This document shows positions 43,768 to 53,722 of a stretch of 64,000 nt of DNA, one piece after another; positions within the stretch are counted from its first letter, which is position 1, and each line of letters begins with the position of its first letter. Position numbers and translations under genes: made by a program. Source of the stretch: Deminuibacter soli (GTDB lineage Bacteria; Bacteroidota; Bacteroidia; Chitinophagales; Chitinophagaceae); the NCBI RefSeq assembly GCF_003412455.1, contig NZ_QTJU01000003.1, positions 310,001-374,000 of the forward strand, in the 5' to 3' direction. Under the pieces are notes generated by a model. It ran no database searches, was not told where the DNA came from, and saw nothing but the letters and a program-made list of their open reading frames with translations.

Positions 43768-46700
43768 ATGCAACCAACTAATTTCTCTACCGGCACCCGG
43801 CAGCTGGTAAGGCTCGCTATTGTTATACTGGTAGCCGCCGTACAGGTGAATGCCCGCAGCTTTGCGCAGCAGGTGACCTTACAGGTAAAACAGGCGCCGC
43901 TTATCCAGGTATTCAAAGCCATCGAATCACAAACCGGCTACTATTTCCTGTACGATGATGCGCTGGTGCAACAGGCTCCAAAAGTAACCGTAAGTATTAC
44001 CAATGCACCGCTGGCACAGGCGCTGGAACAGTGTTTTAAAAACCAGCAGCTGGACTACAAAATTGTGAACCGCACCATTGTGGTTAAAGCAAAAGACCCT
44101 GCCAGAACACCTGCCGTTACTGCTCCGCCAACCGATGTCACACCCGTTGTAATACATGGTGTGGTAAAAGATGCCGCATCTGGCAAACCGGTGGCCGATG
44201 CCACCATCATCAATAAAACTTCCAGGCAGCACACATTCTCAGGCGCAGACGGCAGCTTCGACATACCGGCTGAAAAAGGAGATGTGCTGCAGCTGAGCCT
44301 GGTTGATTACGACAACCAGGAGGTCACCGTAAAAAGCAACACCGGCATCAGTATACAGCTGGCACAGAAACAGCGCAAGGATTCTCTTACACAGGTAGTG
44401 ATTACCGGTTATCAAACCATTAATAAAGATAATTACACAGGTACCGCAGTATCCGTTTCAGGAGATGACCTCAAAAAAGTAAACCCGCAGAATGTACTGC
44501 AAAGCCTGCAGGCTTTTGACCCCTCGTTTAAAATTACCGATAACAACCTGGTTGGCTCTAACCCCAACAGGCTGCCTGTAATCACGGTGCGCGGCTCTAC
44601 TGCCCTGCCCAATGGCGTGAACGATGTAATCGGCCGCAACAATCTTACCGGCAATACCAACCTGCCTACCTTTATCATGGATGGCTACGAGGTAACATTG
44701 GAAAAAGTGTACGACCTCGACATTAACCGCATCCAGTCTATTACCCTGCTCAAAGATGCTGCTGCCACTGCAGTATACGGCTCACGCGCAGCCAACGGCG
44801 TGGTGGTGATTACCACCAGGGCACCCAAGCCCGGCAAACTGCGCCTGAGCTACAGCTACGACATGAACCTGGTAACACCCGACCTCAGCGATTACCATGT
44901 GCTGGATGCAGCACAGAAACTCGACTACGAACAACTCGCAGGCCTGTATGATGGAACCAAAAACAGCGCAGTTTCGCAATACGATCTTGATATTGCTTAT
45001 TACCATAAAAAGCAAAACGTGGTATCCGGTGTAAACAGTTACTGGCTGTCGCAGCCTTTGAAAACAGCCGTAGGTCAAAAACATTCCGTTTACCTGGAAG
45101 GCGGTACAGAGAGTATCCGTTACGGACTGGAGCTGCGTTACCAGACCAACCCGGGTGTTATGAAAGGCTCCTCGCGCGACCGCTACAGCGTAGGCATGAA
45201 CCTGGCTTACAATGCAGGCAAAAGGCTGCTGTTTAAAAACACGCTCACCGTTACGCAGATGAAGGCCAGGGAATCGCCCTACGGCGACTTTGCAAATTAT
45301 GTAAGAATGAACCCTTACTACCCTGTAAGGGATTCTGCAGGGCATGTACTGCAGGATGTGGATGCCTGGAATGCGCGGGATGCCGGCTCCGGGAAAATTG
45401 TATCAGTGCATGTACTCAACCCCATGTACAACGCTACCCTGGGCGGTTTCAACAAATCGGATTACCTGGAACTGATTGATGCATTCGGCGGGGAATGGAC
45501 GATAGCCAATGGCTTGCGCCTGCGTGCACAGATCAGCTATACCCAAAACAAAGCCACAACGGATGAGTTTATTTCACCGTTCGACAATATTTATTATTTC
45601 TATTCAGCCGATAAAATCAACCAGCGCGGCCAGTATACTTACCAAACAAGCACCACCAGCCAGGTAGATGCATTTGCCACACTCAACTATAACCGCCAGC
45701 TGGGCGAGCACAACCTGAACCTGGCACTCGGTACCAATGTACAAACCAGCAACCTGAATCAGAAACAATTCACGGCAATAGGCTTTGCCAACGACCGTTT
45801 CCCTGATATTGGTTTTGCAGCCGGTTATGGCGAAAACGGCAAACCGCAAAGTGATGTGTACAAAGACAGGCTGATCGGTTCCTTTCTTACTTTCAACTAT
45901 TCTTTTAAAAACAAATACCTGCTCGATTTCACTTTCCGTGAAGACGGCTCTTCCAAATTTGGCAGCGACAAACGCATTGCCCCGTTTAATACCCTGGGTA
46001 TCGGCTGGAACCTGCACAAAGAAAAATTGCTGCAGGGTACCAATATCAGTCAGCTGAAACTACGCGCCAGCACGGGTTTGATCGGCTCTGTGAGCTTCCC
46101 TGCCTATATGGCCACCACTACTTATACCTATGTCGATCAATGGTATTCATCCGGCCCGGGTGTTGTGCTGAGCAACTATGGCAACAGCAACCTGCAGTGG
46201 CAAAAAACACGCACGTACGATTTTGGTATTGACCTGGGCCTGTTTAACGATGCCCTCGTGCTATCACCACGCTTATATACCAAACTTACCCGCGGATTGC
46301 TGGCAGATATTTCGCTGCCGCCTTCAACAGGTTTCTCTTATTACAAAGACAACCTGGGTGATATGCGCAATACCGGCCAGGAACTGTCTGTACATTATAA
46401 CATGATTCATACGCGCAACTGGCAGGCAGGTTTTAACCTGAACCTTGCCCGTAATGAAAACACCATTGTGCGTATTTCAAATGCCCTGAAAGCCTATAAC
46501 GACCGCGTAGATGAAGCGCAGGGCAAAGACGACAACAAAGGTGCACCGCTGCTGCGTTATGCCGAAGGACAGTCTGTAGATGCGATTTATGCAGTGCGTT
46601 CCCTTGGTATTGACCCCGAGAACGGCAGGGAACTGTTTGTAAAAAAGAATGGTTCACTCACCTATGACTGGGATGTAAAAGACAATGTTGCCATTACCAG

Positions 46701-47157
46701 GAGCACACCCAAAGTTTTCGGTTTTTTAATGCCCACCGTTGCCTGGAAACAGCTGATGGTACAGGCCACCCTGTACAGCAGCTTTGGCGGCAAGCAATAC
46801 AACCAGACGCTGGTAGACCGTGTAGAAAATGCAGACCCGCACCTGAATGTAGACAGCAGGGCCCTTGAGCAGAAATGGAAACAACCCGGCGATCATACTT
46901 TTTACAAGAACATCGCAGACCTGGGACAAACATTTACCTCATCACGTTTTATACAGAAAGACAGCCGGGTTGAACTGCAATCGGTTTATGTAGCCTATAA
47001 CCTGCAAAAGAAACTGTATGAAAGAATGGGTATGCAATACCTGCGCCTGGCTGTAACAGCCAATGACCTATGGCGCTGGTCGACCATAAAAATTGAACGC
47101 GGTATTGATTATCCGTATGCGCGCAGCCTAACTTTTACGCTGCAGGCAGGGTTTTAA
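43768..47157 (+). CDS. SusC/RagA receptor with N-terminal STN signalling domain
   Basis: 1129 residues from the ATG at 43768; a TTG start at 43717 is possible but adds no signal. The signal (VRLAIVILVAAVQVNA) is followed by an STN domain (LIQVFKAIESQTGYYFLYDD to KNQQLDYKIVNRTIVVK, about 35-95). Then come a carboxypeptidase regulatory-like domain, the VVITGYQTINKDNYTGTA motif, a plug with QSITLLKDAAATAVYGSRAANG, and a complete barrel ending AGF. The STN domain couples substrate binding to the FecR/ECF pair upstream. The 255-bp gap after FecR may carry the sigma-dependent promoter. The substrate is unknown. Confidence 0.95.
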   Translation: MQPTNFSTGTRQLVRLAIVILVAAVQVNARSFAQQVTLQVKQAPLIQVFKAIESQTGYYFLYDDALVQQAPKVTVSITNAPLAQALEQCFKNQQLDYKIVNRTIVVKAKDPARTPAVTAPPTDVTPVVIHGVVKDAASGKPVADATIINKTSRQHTFSGADGSFDIPAEKGDVLQLSLVDYDNQEVTVKSNTGISIQLAQKQRKDSLTQVVITGYQTINKDNYTGTAVSVSGDDLKKVNPQNVLQSLQAFDPSFKITDNNLVGSNPNRLPVITVRGSTALPNGVNDVIGRNNLTGNTNLPTFIMDGYEVTLEKVYDLDINRIQSITLLKDAAATAVYGSRAANGVVVITTRAPKPGKLRLSYSYDMNLVTPDLSDYHVLDAAQKLDYEQLAGLYDGTKNSAVSQYDLDIAYYHKKQNVVSGVNSYWLSQPLKTAVGQKHSVYLEGGTESIRYGLELRYQTNPGVMKGSSRDRYSVGMNLAYNAGKRLLFKNTLTVTQMKARESPYGDFANYVRMNPYYPVRDSAGHVLQDVDAWNARDAGSGKIVSVHVLNPMYNATLGGFNKSDYLELIDAFGGEWTIANGLRLRAQISYTQNKATTDEFISPFDNIYYFYSADKINQRGQYTYQTSTTSQVDAFATLNYNRQLGEHNLNLALGTNVQTSNLNQKQFTAIGFANDRFPDIGFAAGYGENGKPQSDVYKDRLIGSFLTFNYSFKNKYLLDFTFREDGSSKFGSDKRIAPFNTLGIGWNLHKEKLLQGTNISQLKLRASTGLIGSVSFPAYMATTTYTYVDQWYSSGPGVVLSNYGNSNLQWQKTRTYDFGIDLGLFNDALVLSPRLYTKLTRGLLADISLPPSTGFSYYKDNLGDMRNTGQELSVHYNMIHTRNWQAGFNLNLARNENTIVRISNALKAYNDRVDEAQGKDDNKGAPLLRYAEGQSVDAIYAVRSLGIDPENGRELFVKKNGSLTYDWDVKDNVAITRSTPKVFGFLMPTVAWKQLMVQATLYSSFGGKQYNQTLVDRVENADPHLNVDSRALEQKWKQPGDHTFYKNIADLGQTFTSSRFIQKDSRVELQSVYVAYNLQKKLYERMGMQYLRLAVTANDLWRWSTIKIERGIDYPYARSLTFTLQAGF

Positions 47158-47190
47158 CAAAACAACGTTTTACGCATTAAGTCTGATTAC

Positions 47191-48675
47191 ATGAGAAAAA
47201 CATACATCATCCTGTTATTGTCGTTAGCCTGCTGCTCCTGCAAAAAATGGCTCGACGTAAAACCGCAAACCAGCGTTACCGATGAAGAGCTGTTTAAAAC
47301 CGAAGAAGGTTTTGAAGAAGCGCTCAATGGTGTATACCTGAACTGCTCGCGAACGGCCTTGTATGGCGGCGAGCTTACCATGGGCTTTCCCGATGTGCTT
47401 GCACAAAACTACTCCATCCGCATATATGACCAGCTGAGATACCTGCAAACTTCGCGGTACCTGTATACCGACCAGGATTTTGTGCTACGTAAAGATTCTG
47501 TATGGCAGGGCCTGTACAGCGGCATACTCAACTGCAATATGGTATTGCAGAACATTGACCAACACAGGAACCTGTTTACCGGTAACCACTATGCCATTAT
47601 AAAAGGCGAAGCGCTGGCTTTGCGTGGCTACCTGCATTTTGACCTGCTGCGCCTGTTTGCACCTTCCTTTAAAACCGGCGCACAGTCCAAAGCCATTCCT
47701 TATGTAACCACCTACTCCAATAAAATCACGCCATTAAGCACAGTCACCGAAGTGTTGCAGAAAGCCGTTGCCGACCTGAACAATGCCAAAACACTGCTGT
47801 ACGCCGCTGATTCCATCAGAAGCACCGGTTATATTGTGGGATACCCCAATGCAGATACGGCTACCGAGCAGAATGCCAAAACACTTTTTGTGCAAAACCG
47901 CAGGCATCACCTCAATTACTTTGCTGTATGCGGTGAGCTGGCCAGGGTTTACCTGTACCTGAACAATACAGCCGATGCGCTGAAGAATGCAGAAGAAGTG
48001 ATCAACGCCAATAAATTCCCCTGGACTGCAGACGCAGATTTCAACAATGCAGACCCGAAGCTGAAAGACCATATTTATTATAAAGAGCTGCTGTTTGCCT
48101 GGAACATACCCAAAGAAGGTGACAACCTGGTAAAACGCTTCACAACAGGCAATTCCAGTCTTGACCTGGTAGAAACAGGCGCAACCTACCTGTATGAAAC
48201 AGGTTCAGTGGGCGGTGAAGACAACCGTTTTAAACAATGGTTTCAGCCGGTATCGGAAGACAATGTAACGCGGTATGAATTGCAGAAGTACAAACGCAAC
48301 ACACTTGCAGCCCCTACGGATCTTACGGCCAACAGGCACCCCTTGGTGGCGCCTGCCATACGCCTCAGTGAAATGTATTACATAGCAGCCGAGTGCAGCT
48401 TTGATACAGACCCCGCCAAGGCGCTGCAGTATTTTAATACCGTAAGAAGTCACCGCGGCATTATTGCACAGCTCAGCACCAGTTCAAAAACAGAGCTGCT
48501 TGCGGAGTTACTGAAAGAAGCCCGTAAAGAATGGTATGGAGAGGGGCAGATATTTTATATGTACAAGCGCCTCAACCAATCCATCATCGCAGAATCGGGA
48601 CAAGTGGTGCCTGCAGGCAACAATGTGTTTGTACTGCCGCTTCCCAACGATGAAATTGAATTTGGAAACCGCTAA
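47191..48675 (+). CDS. SusD/RagB nutrient-binding lipoprotein
   Basis: 494 residues with lipobox CCSC followed by KKWLDVKPQTSVTDEEL, a SusD N-terminal segment (FKTEEGFEEALNGVYLN), TPR helices (GEALALRGYLHFDLLRLFAP) and RagB C-terminal block (APAIRLSEMYYIAAECS, ALQYFNTVRSHRG, LLKEARKEWYGEGQIFYMYKR). It is translated 33 bp after SusC. Confidence 0.94.
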   Translation: MRKTYIILLLSLACCSCKKWLDVKPQTSVTDEELFKTEEGFEEALNGVYLNCSRTALYGGELTMGFPDVLAQNYSIRIYDQLRYLQTSRYLYTDQDFVLRKDSVWQGLYSGILNCNMVLQNIDQHRNLFTGNHYAIIKGEALALRGYLHFDLLRLFAPSFKTGAQSKAIPYVTTYSNKITPLSTVTEVLQKAVADLNNAKTLLYAADSIRSTGYIVGYPNADTATEQNAKTLFVQNRRHHLNYFAVCGELARVYLYLNNTADALKNAEEVINANKFPWTADADFNNADPKLKDHIYYKELLFAWNIPKEGDNLVKRFTTGNSSLDLVETGATYLYETGSVGGEDNRFKQWFQPVSEDNVTRYELQKYKRNTLAAPTDLTANRHPLVAPAIRLSEMYYIAAECSFDTDPAKALQYFNTVRSHRGIIAQLSTSSKTELLAELLKEARKEWYGEGQIFYMYKRLNQSIIAESGQVVPAGNNVFVLPLPNDEIEFGNR

Positions 48676-48701
48676 CATCCTGTTTTTACAAATTGAATAA
48701 C

Positions 48702-49505
48702 ATGAGAAAAAAGCTATACTTCGCACTGCTGGCGGTAGGTATCACCGCTTCCTGTAAAAAGGCCGTGGAGTTAACCTATAACTCACCGGATAATATTCAT
48801 TTCAATTTTGACCAGAAGCAGGCAGACAGCGTGCTGTTTACCTTTGCCTATACACCCAACCTGTCTGCAGACACCATCAGCCTGCCTGTACAATTATCGG
48901 GCATCAGGGCCGATCATGACAGGCGTTTTATCATCAGGGTAGACAAAGATTCCACCACAGCAATTGAAAACCTGCATTACAAACCGTTTGACAGCAGTTA
49001 TGTACTGCCTGCCAACACCGGTACAGTGTTTGTAAACTTCGTGATATACAATAATGATTCCCTGTTGCAGCAACGCTCGGTAAGCATCAGGTTCAGGCTC
49101 TACCCTACTGCAGACCTTGGCACTAACCTGCCGTATAAACTCATCTCCAACAAAGTCGTGTTCTCCAACAAACTGGAAGAACCGGAATGGTGGCCAATGT
49201 GGATGGGTGATTATTATTCGCAGGTAAAACATGAGTTGTTCATTGTTGTAACGGGCCTCGCAGAACTCTCCACCAACCCGCAGGAAGCACCGAAGAACCA
49301 GTACCTCGCCAGTCTTGAAACAGACTTCCTGCGCGACCCGCGCCCCTGGCTCAAAAAACATCCTGATTATGTGCTGGAGCTGCAGCCTGATGGCAACTAC
49401 CGCTTTTACAACATCCACACCCCCAAAAACACCGTATTGTACCGGTTAAAACCCGAAAGCGGCCGCTACTTTTTTGTGGATGAAAACGGCAACGATATAT
49501 CCTGA
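48702..49505 (+). CDS. DUF4843-family lipoprotein
   Basis: 267 residues from the ATG at 48702; a TTG three codons earlier is less likely. The lipobox is TASC, then KKAVELTYNSPDNIHF. Beta-rich segments such as SLPVQLSGIRADHDRRFIIRV and NTGTVFVNFVIYNNDSL, and a late YKLISNKVVFSNKLEEPEWWP, match the DUF4843 pattern of SusD-linked accessory lipoproteins. It probably contacts the substrate or complex at the surface; there is no enzyme motif. It sits between SusD (26 bp) and the PKD-like lipoprotein (23 bp). Confidence 0.8.
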   Translation: MRKKLYFALLAVGITASCKKAVELTYNSPDNIHFNFDQKQADSVLFTFAYTPNLSADTISLPVQLSGIRADHDRRFIIRVDKDSTTAIENLHYKPFDSSYVLPANTGTVFVNFVIYNNDSLLQQRSVSIRFRLYPTADLGTNLPYKLISNKVVFSNKLEEPEWWPMWMGDYYSQVKHELFIVVTGLAELSTNPQEAPKNQYLASLETDFLRDPRPWLKKHPDYVLELQPDGNYRFYNIHTPKNTVLYRLKPESGRYFFVDENGNDIS

Positions 49506-49528
49506 TCTGTATACCCAAACTACTGAAC

Positions 49529-50959
49529 ATGCCACTACGCAAAACATACCTGCCTATTACCCTTGCACTTTGCAGCATGCTGGTGCTGGCAGCCTGTTAT
49601 AAAGACAAAGGCAACTATACATACCACAAACCCGATGAACCACTGATCGCGCTGGATTCGGTTTACAATGTGCTGATCGGTGACAGCCTGGTTATAAAAC
49701 CGCGCGTGCAATATACCGGCACAGATACCTTTAGTTACGAATGGAAAATATCCTTACCCGACAATACCACCCGCGAATTTAAAGGCCCTGAACTGCATAT
49801 GCTGTATGGCCTGGGCGCAGCGCGGTATGCCGGACTGCTTACTGCCATTAACCACAACAACGGCATGCATTACTTTTATCCGTTTGTGGTAAGCGGCGAA
49901 ACTGTATTTTCAGAAGGAGTTGCCGTATTAACGGCTGAAAATGGCAAGGCACAGGTAAGCTTTATCAAAGCGAACGGAGAAGTGCTGTCACGCATTTACC
50001 AGGTGATTAACCCCAACGATACATTGCCCGATGATCCTATCCAGATTATTAAGGCAGTGGAAGTGATCATGGAACCCGATATAACCCGTTGTTACTGGGT
50101 GCTGGGCAAATCCGGCAAATACAAAGGCGTGCAGATTGATGTAAACACCTTTGCACGGAAAGGACATTTTGAAGACAATTTCTTTGATGTACCCGATACC
50201 GTTGCACCGCAAAACTTCTGCTCAACCATTCAGGGTGTGCTGGCAGGTGTAAGCAATGGCAGAATGTATGCAGGCACCACCTCTACGTGGGACCAGGCTC
50301 CCAACTTCGGTATGTTTGGCCTGGATGCTGCGGGCGACTATACCATGCATCCATCTTTTATTTACAATACCGACAAACAGGGCAGCCAGCAATACTTTAT
50401 TGGCTTTGATACCAAACACAGCCAGTTTGTACGCATGAATATGTATGGCGGCCTTGTGTACTTTGGCCCCGCCTATGCGGTAACCGGCGGCGCCTTTAAC
50501 CCCATCAATCTTGGTATGGATCTTATAACCATGATGCAGATAGACGGCGGCAACTGTTTTGCTTTTTGCAAAGATGCCAGTGGCGCTGTGCAGGAACTCA
50601 AGTTCTCTGTAGAGTTCAACGGCCCCTTTAATTTCAACCCTATTTACCAGCATACATTCGCACACCCTGAGCTGATAACCGGCAACACGAAATGGATAGG
50701 CGCACCAGGTGAGATTATTTACTTCACCTCCAACGATAAAATATACCGCTACAACCCGCTGAACCAGGACCTGCGCACCCTAACCGCCGATATGGGCGGC
50801 AAAGCGGTTACCATGATCAAACTCATGGAAGATGGTACACTGGCAGCAGGTACGGAAAACACGTTATACTATCTCAATATAAGCGGCGGCAATACCGGCA
50901 CCGTACTGCGCAAAGTGGAAGGATTGCCGGGTAACGTAATAGACATCGTAAACCGTTAA
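49529..50959 (+). CDS. PKD-like family lipoprotein
   Basis: 476 residues: signal to lipobox LAAC, then YKDKGNYTYHKPDEP, the typical opening of PKD-like family lipoproteins that accompany SusC/SusD/DUF4843. Two immunoglobulin-like domains (about 30-215) are followed by a beta-propeller-like part with repeated short strands (GKSGKYKGVQIDV, NDKIYRYNPLNQDL, MEDGTLAAGTENTLYYLN). The role is probably substrate binding at the surface. It belongs to the same operon as its neighbours, with gaps of 23-37 bp. Confidence 0.8.
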   Translation: MPLRKTYLPITLALCSMLVLAACYKDKGNYTYHKPDEPLIALDSVYNVLIGDSLVIKPRVQYTGTDTFSYEWKISLPDNTTREFKGPELHMLYGLGAARYAGLLTAINHNNGMHYFYPFVVSGETVFSEGVAVLTAENGKAQVSFIKANGEVLSRIYQVINPNDTLPDDPIQIIKAVEVIMEPDITRCYWVLGKSGKYKGVQIDVNTFARKGHFEDNFFDVPDTVAPQNFCSTIQGVLAGVSNGRMYAGTTSTWDQAPNFGMFGLDAAGDYTMHPSFIYNTDKQGSQQYFIGFDTKHSQFVRMNMYGGLVYFGPAYAVTGGAFNPINLGMDLITMMQIDGGNCFAFCKDASGAVQELKFSVEFNGPFNFNPIYQHTFAHPELITGNTKWIGAPGEIIYFTSNDKIYRYNPLNQDLRTLTADMGGKAVTMIKLMEDGTLAAGTENTLYYLNISGGNTGTVLRKVEGLPGNVIDIVNR

Positions 50960-50996
50960 GTACAATATGCATCAAAACATACAAAACAAAACAATC

Positions 50997-52106
50997 ATGC
51001 AATACAACGCATTCAAATCAGCACTGGCTGTAAGCAGCCTTTGCCTGCTGTGCAGCTTTACACCTGCCAGGCCTGCGAAAAACTATACCGTAAGCGGTTA
51101 TGTAAAAGGCCTGAGCGACCAGGAAATTTACCTGACCTATGGCACACTCAATCACTCCAGCATTGACACCCTCATTACGCATAATGGCAGCTTTGTATTT
51201 AAAGGTCATACCGAAGAACCTATGGCAGCCATGATTTTCACGAAAGACTACCGGGTGAAGATTGATTTTTATATTGACAATGCCCCCATTAAAATAACCG
51301 CCAGCCTCGATTCCATGATGGATGCACAGGCCAGCGGACTAGCTGTTACCAATGAATTTGCCGCCTTTAACAGCACCATCATGAAAAACAGGAAGGCCAC
51401 CATGGCCGTAGGGCAAAAAGCCTGGGACCTTACACAGGCAGGCGATACCATCAATGGTAAAAAGCTGCAGCACCAGAGCGACAGCATGTACCAAAGCGAG
51501 TTTACACTCAGGCGGCAGTACATCGAACAAAACCCGAAGAGTTATGTAGCGCTGCACGAACTGCAGTTTTTTGCAACGGATAAAAACCTGCAGAAAGCCA
51601 AAGAACTGTATGCGGCCATGGATCCCAAACTATACGAAACCGTACAGGGCAAGGAAGTTGCAGAACGCATCGCCATACTCAGCCGCATTGTACCGGGTAA
51701 AACCGCTCCCCTGTTTGTACAGAACGATGTAAACGGCAACCCGGTTTCGCTGGCATCTTACAAAGGCAAGTACGTGCTCATCGAATTCTGGGCCAGCTGG
51801 TGCCACCCCTGCCGCGGTGAAAGTCCTAACCTGTTGAAACAATACAAACATTTCAATTCAAAGGGTTTTGAAATACTGTCTGTTTCGCTTGACCACGTAA
51901 AAGACAACTGGACAGCAGCCATTGCCAAAGACGGTTTACTATGGACACAGGTATGTGATTTAAAAGGCTGGAAAAACGACGTAGCCAGCTTGTATGGCAT
52001 ACAGGCTGTACCTGCCAATTTCCTGGTTGACCCCACCGGCAAAATCGTTGCGGTTGACCTGCGTGGCGAAGCGCTCGAAAAAAAGTTGACTGAACTCTAT
52101 CAATAA
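50997..52106 (+). CDS. TlpA-like thiol:disulfide oxidoreductase with DUF4369 domain
   Basis: 369 residues from the ATG at 50997, giving a Sec signal (AVSSLCLLCSFTPA); an in-frame ATG at 50967 adds ten polar residues. The N-terminal DUF4369 beta-domain (about 30-115: YTVSGYVKGLSDQEIYLTYG) and a helical linker precede a thioredoxin fold. That fold has the active site WCHPC (about 268-272) and the cis-Pro loop AVPANFLVDPTG. Such periplasmic proteins reduce or reshuffle disulfides. As the last gene of the sigma-controlled operon, it may serve disulfides in the imported substrate or in the operon's own lipoproteins (inference). Confidence 0.9.
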   Translation: MQYNAFKSALAVSSLCLLCSFTPARPAKNYTVSGYVKGLSDQEIYLTYGTLNHSSIDTLITHNGSFVFKGHTEEPMAAMIFTKDYRVKIDFYIDNAPIKITASLDSMMDAQASGLAVTNEFAAFNSTIMKNRKATMAVGQKAWDLTQAGDTINGKKLQHQSDSMYQSEFTLRRQYIEQNPKSYVALHELQFFATDKNLQKAKELYAAMDPKLYETVQGKEVAERIAILSRIVPGKTAPLFVQNDVNGNPVSLASYKGKYVLIEFWASWCHPCRGESPNLLKQYKHFNSKGFEILSVSLDHVKDNWTAAIAKDGLLWTQVCDLKGWKNDVASLYGIQAVPANFLVDPTGKIVAVDLRGEALEKKLTELYQ

Positions 52107-52175
52107 ACGCGTTTTCATTCTCTTGTAAAGTGTAAATGTGCCTATGAACAAACGCCGCCTGTCCAGGCTGTGCAG

Positions 52176-52205
52176 TGCCTCGCTATACGGCGGGGCATTT
52201 TTTTT
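52176..52205 (+). terminator. Intrinsic terminator after the TlpA gene
   Basis: 8-bp stem TGCCTCGC/GCGGGGCA with one G-T pair and eight T residues, 70 bases past the stop. It closes the seven-gene signalling locus. Confidence 0.75.
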
Positions 52206-52222
52206 GGATGGCTTCATGGTTG

Positions 52223-52259
52223 AATGGCTTGATGGCTGAACAACCACCATCAAGCCATT
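52223..52259. repeat. Short inverted repeat between convergent operons
   Basis: Perfect 13-bp stem AATGGCTTGATGG/CCATCAAGCCATT with an 11-nt loop, embedded in GGATGGCTT-like low-complexity DNA. No T-run follows on either strand, so termination is doubtful. Confidence 0.6.
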
Positions 52260-52273
52260 GATCCATTTAACAT

Positions 52274-53722
52274 TTATGGCCAATCCCATCCCCCTCCCAA
52301 TGCTTTGTACAGGTTGATGGTGGCCACCGTTTTCCTGCGCTGCACTTCTATTGATTCCAATGAAGCATCAAGCAGGTTTTTCTGCGTGGTGATTACTTCA
52401 AGATAGTTGGCATAACCGGCCATGTACAAATCCTTTGCAGTAGCAACGCCATTGGTCAATTGCTCCAGCTCCTGTTGCTTCAGGCGCGCAATTTCACCTG
52501 CATTGCGTATCTGCTCCAACTGCGTAAGCACTTCATTGTATGCCTGTACGGCTGTTTTGCGGTACTGCTGAAAAGCCACCTGCTGCCGTGCATCTGCAAC
52601 GGAGAAATTTGCTTTCAGTTCCCTTCGGTTAAGTATGGGTGCTGTTACGCTGCCCAGTACACCATACGCCAGTGATGCGCCGTTAAACAACACGGATGCG
52701 CGGAATGCATTAAAACCGGTATACGGTGAAAGTACCAGCGAAGGAAAGAATGCAGCCCGTGCGGCCTGCACATCTGCCTTGCTGGCTTCCAGTTCAAAGG
52801 CTGCCTGTTGTATATCGGGCCTGCGTTGCAGCAAAGCAGCAGGTATGCCGGCCGCAGCACTGTCGCCCATGCCAGCAAAGTCTTTACTGCGTAATACAGG
52901 CAGGGCAAAACGGCCCAGCAGGTTGTTCAGCTCATTTTCCAGCGCAATGGCCTGTTGCTTTTTTTCATAGGCAATGGCTTGTGTATTCAGCAACTGCGCA
53001 TTAAACTGCTGCACAGCCAGCTCTGTAGCGCGGCCACCAAGTTTCTGCACCTTCACCAGTTCCAGCGCGTTGGCCTGCAGCGTGATGTTCTCCTGCACAA
53101 TGGCCTGCTCCCTGTCCAGCGCCACCAGCTGGTAATACAACGATGCCACAGCAGCCACCAGTTCGGTTACCAGCAAATGCCGGCCCATACCGGTAGCAAG
53201 GTAACGCGCCACAGCTGCTTTTTTCCGCTGTTGCAGCTTACCCCACAAATCGGCTTCCCAGCTGCTGCGTAAACCCACAAACAGGTCTGGCGTGGGATCG
53301 GGTATTTTTCTTTTACCCTTTACATTCTGCGAGAGGTTGGTATCATCATTACCCACACCATTCATGGTGTACTTGCCATAGTGATCAAGACCGGCACTTA
53401 CTGTTGCATTCACCACGGGCAACAAGGCAGCGCGTGACTGCAATACGTTTGCCTGGGCTTCCTGCATGTGTTGCACTGCACTTAAGAGATCGGGATTGTT
53501 GTGCAGGGCAGTATCTATCAGCGCGCGCAAACTGCTGTCTGTAAAAAAGCGCTGCCAGGGCAGGGCAGCCATACTGCCGGTATCTGCCGCGGTTGCAAAC
53601 TGTTCAGGTACGCGCAGTTTGGGTGTATTTTGCGCAACCGGTGCATAAGTTGAACAACCGGCAGCTGCTGCTGCAAAAGCTACACAGGGTATATATTGCA
53701 TTAATCGGTTTCGCATCATCAT
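52274..53722 (-). CDS. Outer membrane efflux lipoprotein (NodT/OprM-type TolC family)
   Basis: 482 residues from the first of three consecutive ATG codons (53720-53722), which overlaps the RND stop by 4 bases; the longer frame to 53869 lies inside the RND gene and is rejected. The lipobox is AAGC, then STYAPV. Two OEP repeats are present, with GSMAALPWQRFFTDSSLRALI, SSWEADLWGKL, IPAALLQRRPDIQQAAFELEA and TAPILNRRELKANF. It provides the outer membrane channel of the tripartite pump. Translational coupling with the pump gene is clear. Confidence 0.93.
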   Translation of the reverse strand: MMMRNRLMQYIPCVAFAAAAAGCSTYAPVAQNTPKLRVPEQFATAADTGSMAALPWQRFFTDSSLRALIDTALHNNPDLLSAVQHMQEAQANVLQSRAALLPVVNATVSAGLDHYGKYTMNGVGNDDTNLSQNVKGKRKIPDPTPDLFVGLRSSWEADLWGKLQQRKKAAVARYLATGMGRHLLVTELVAAVASLYYQLVALDREQAIVQENITLQANALELVKVQKLGGRATELAVQQFNAQLLNTQAIAYEKKQQAIALENELNNLLGRFALPVLRSKDFAGMGDSAAAGIPAALLQRRPDIQQAAFELEASKADVQAARAAFFPSLVLSPYTGFNAFRASVLFNGASLAYGVLGSVTAPILNRRELKANFSVADARQQVAFQQYRKTAVQAYNEVLTQLEQIRNAGEIARLKQQELEQLTNGVATAKDLYMAGYANYLEVITTQKNLLDASLESIEVQRRKTVATINLYKALGGGWDWP

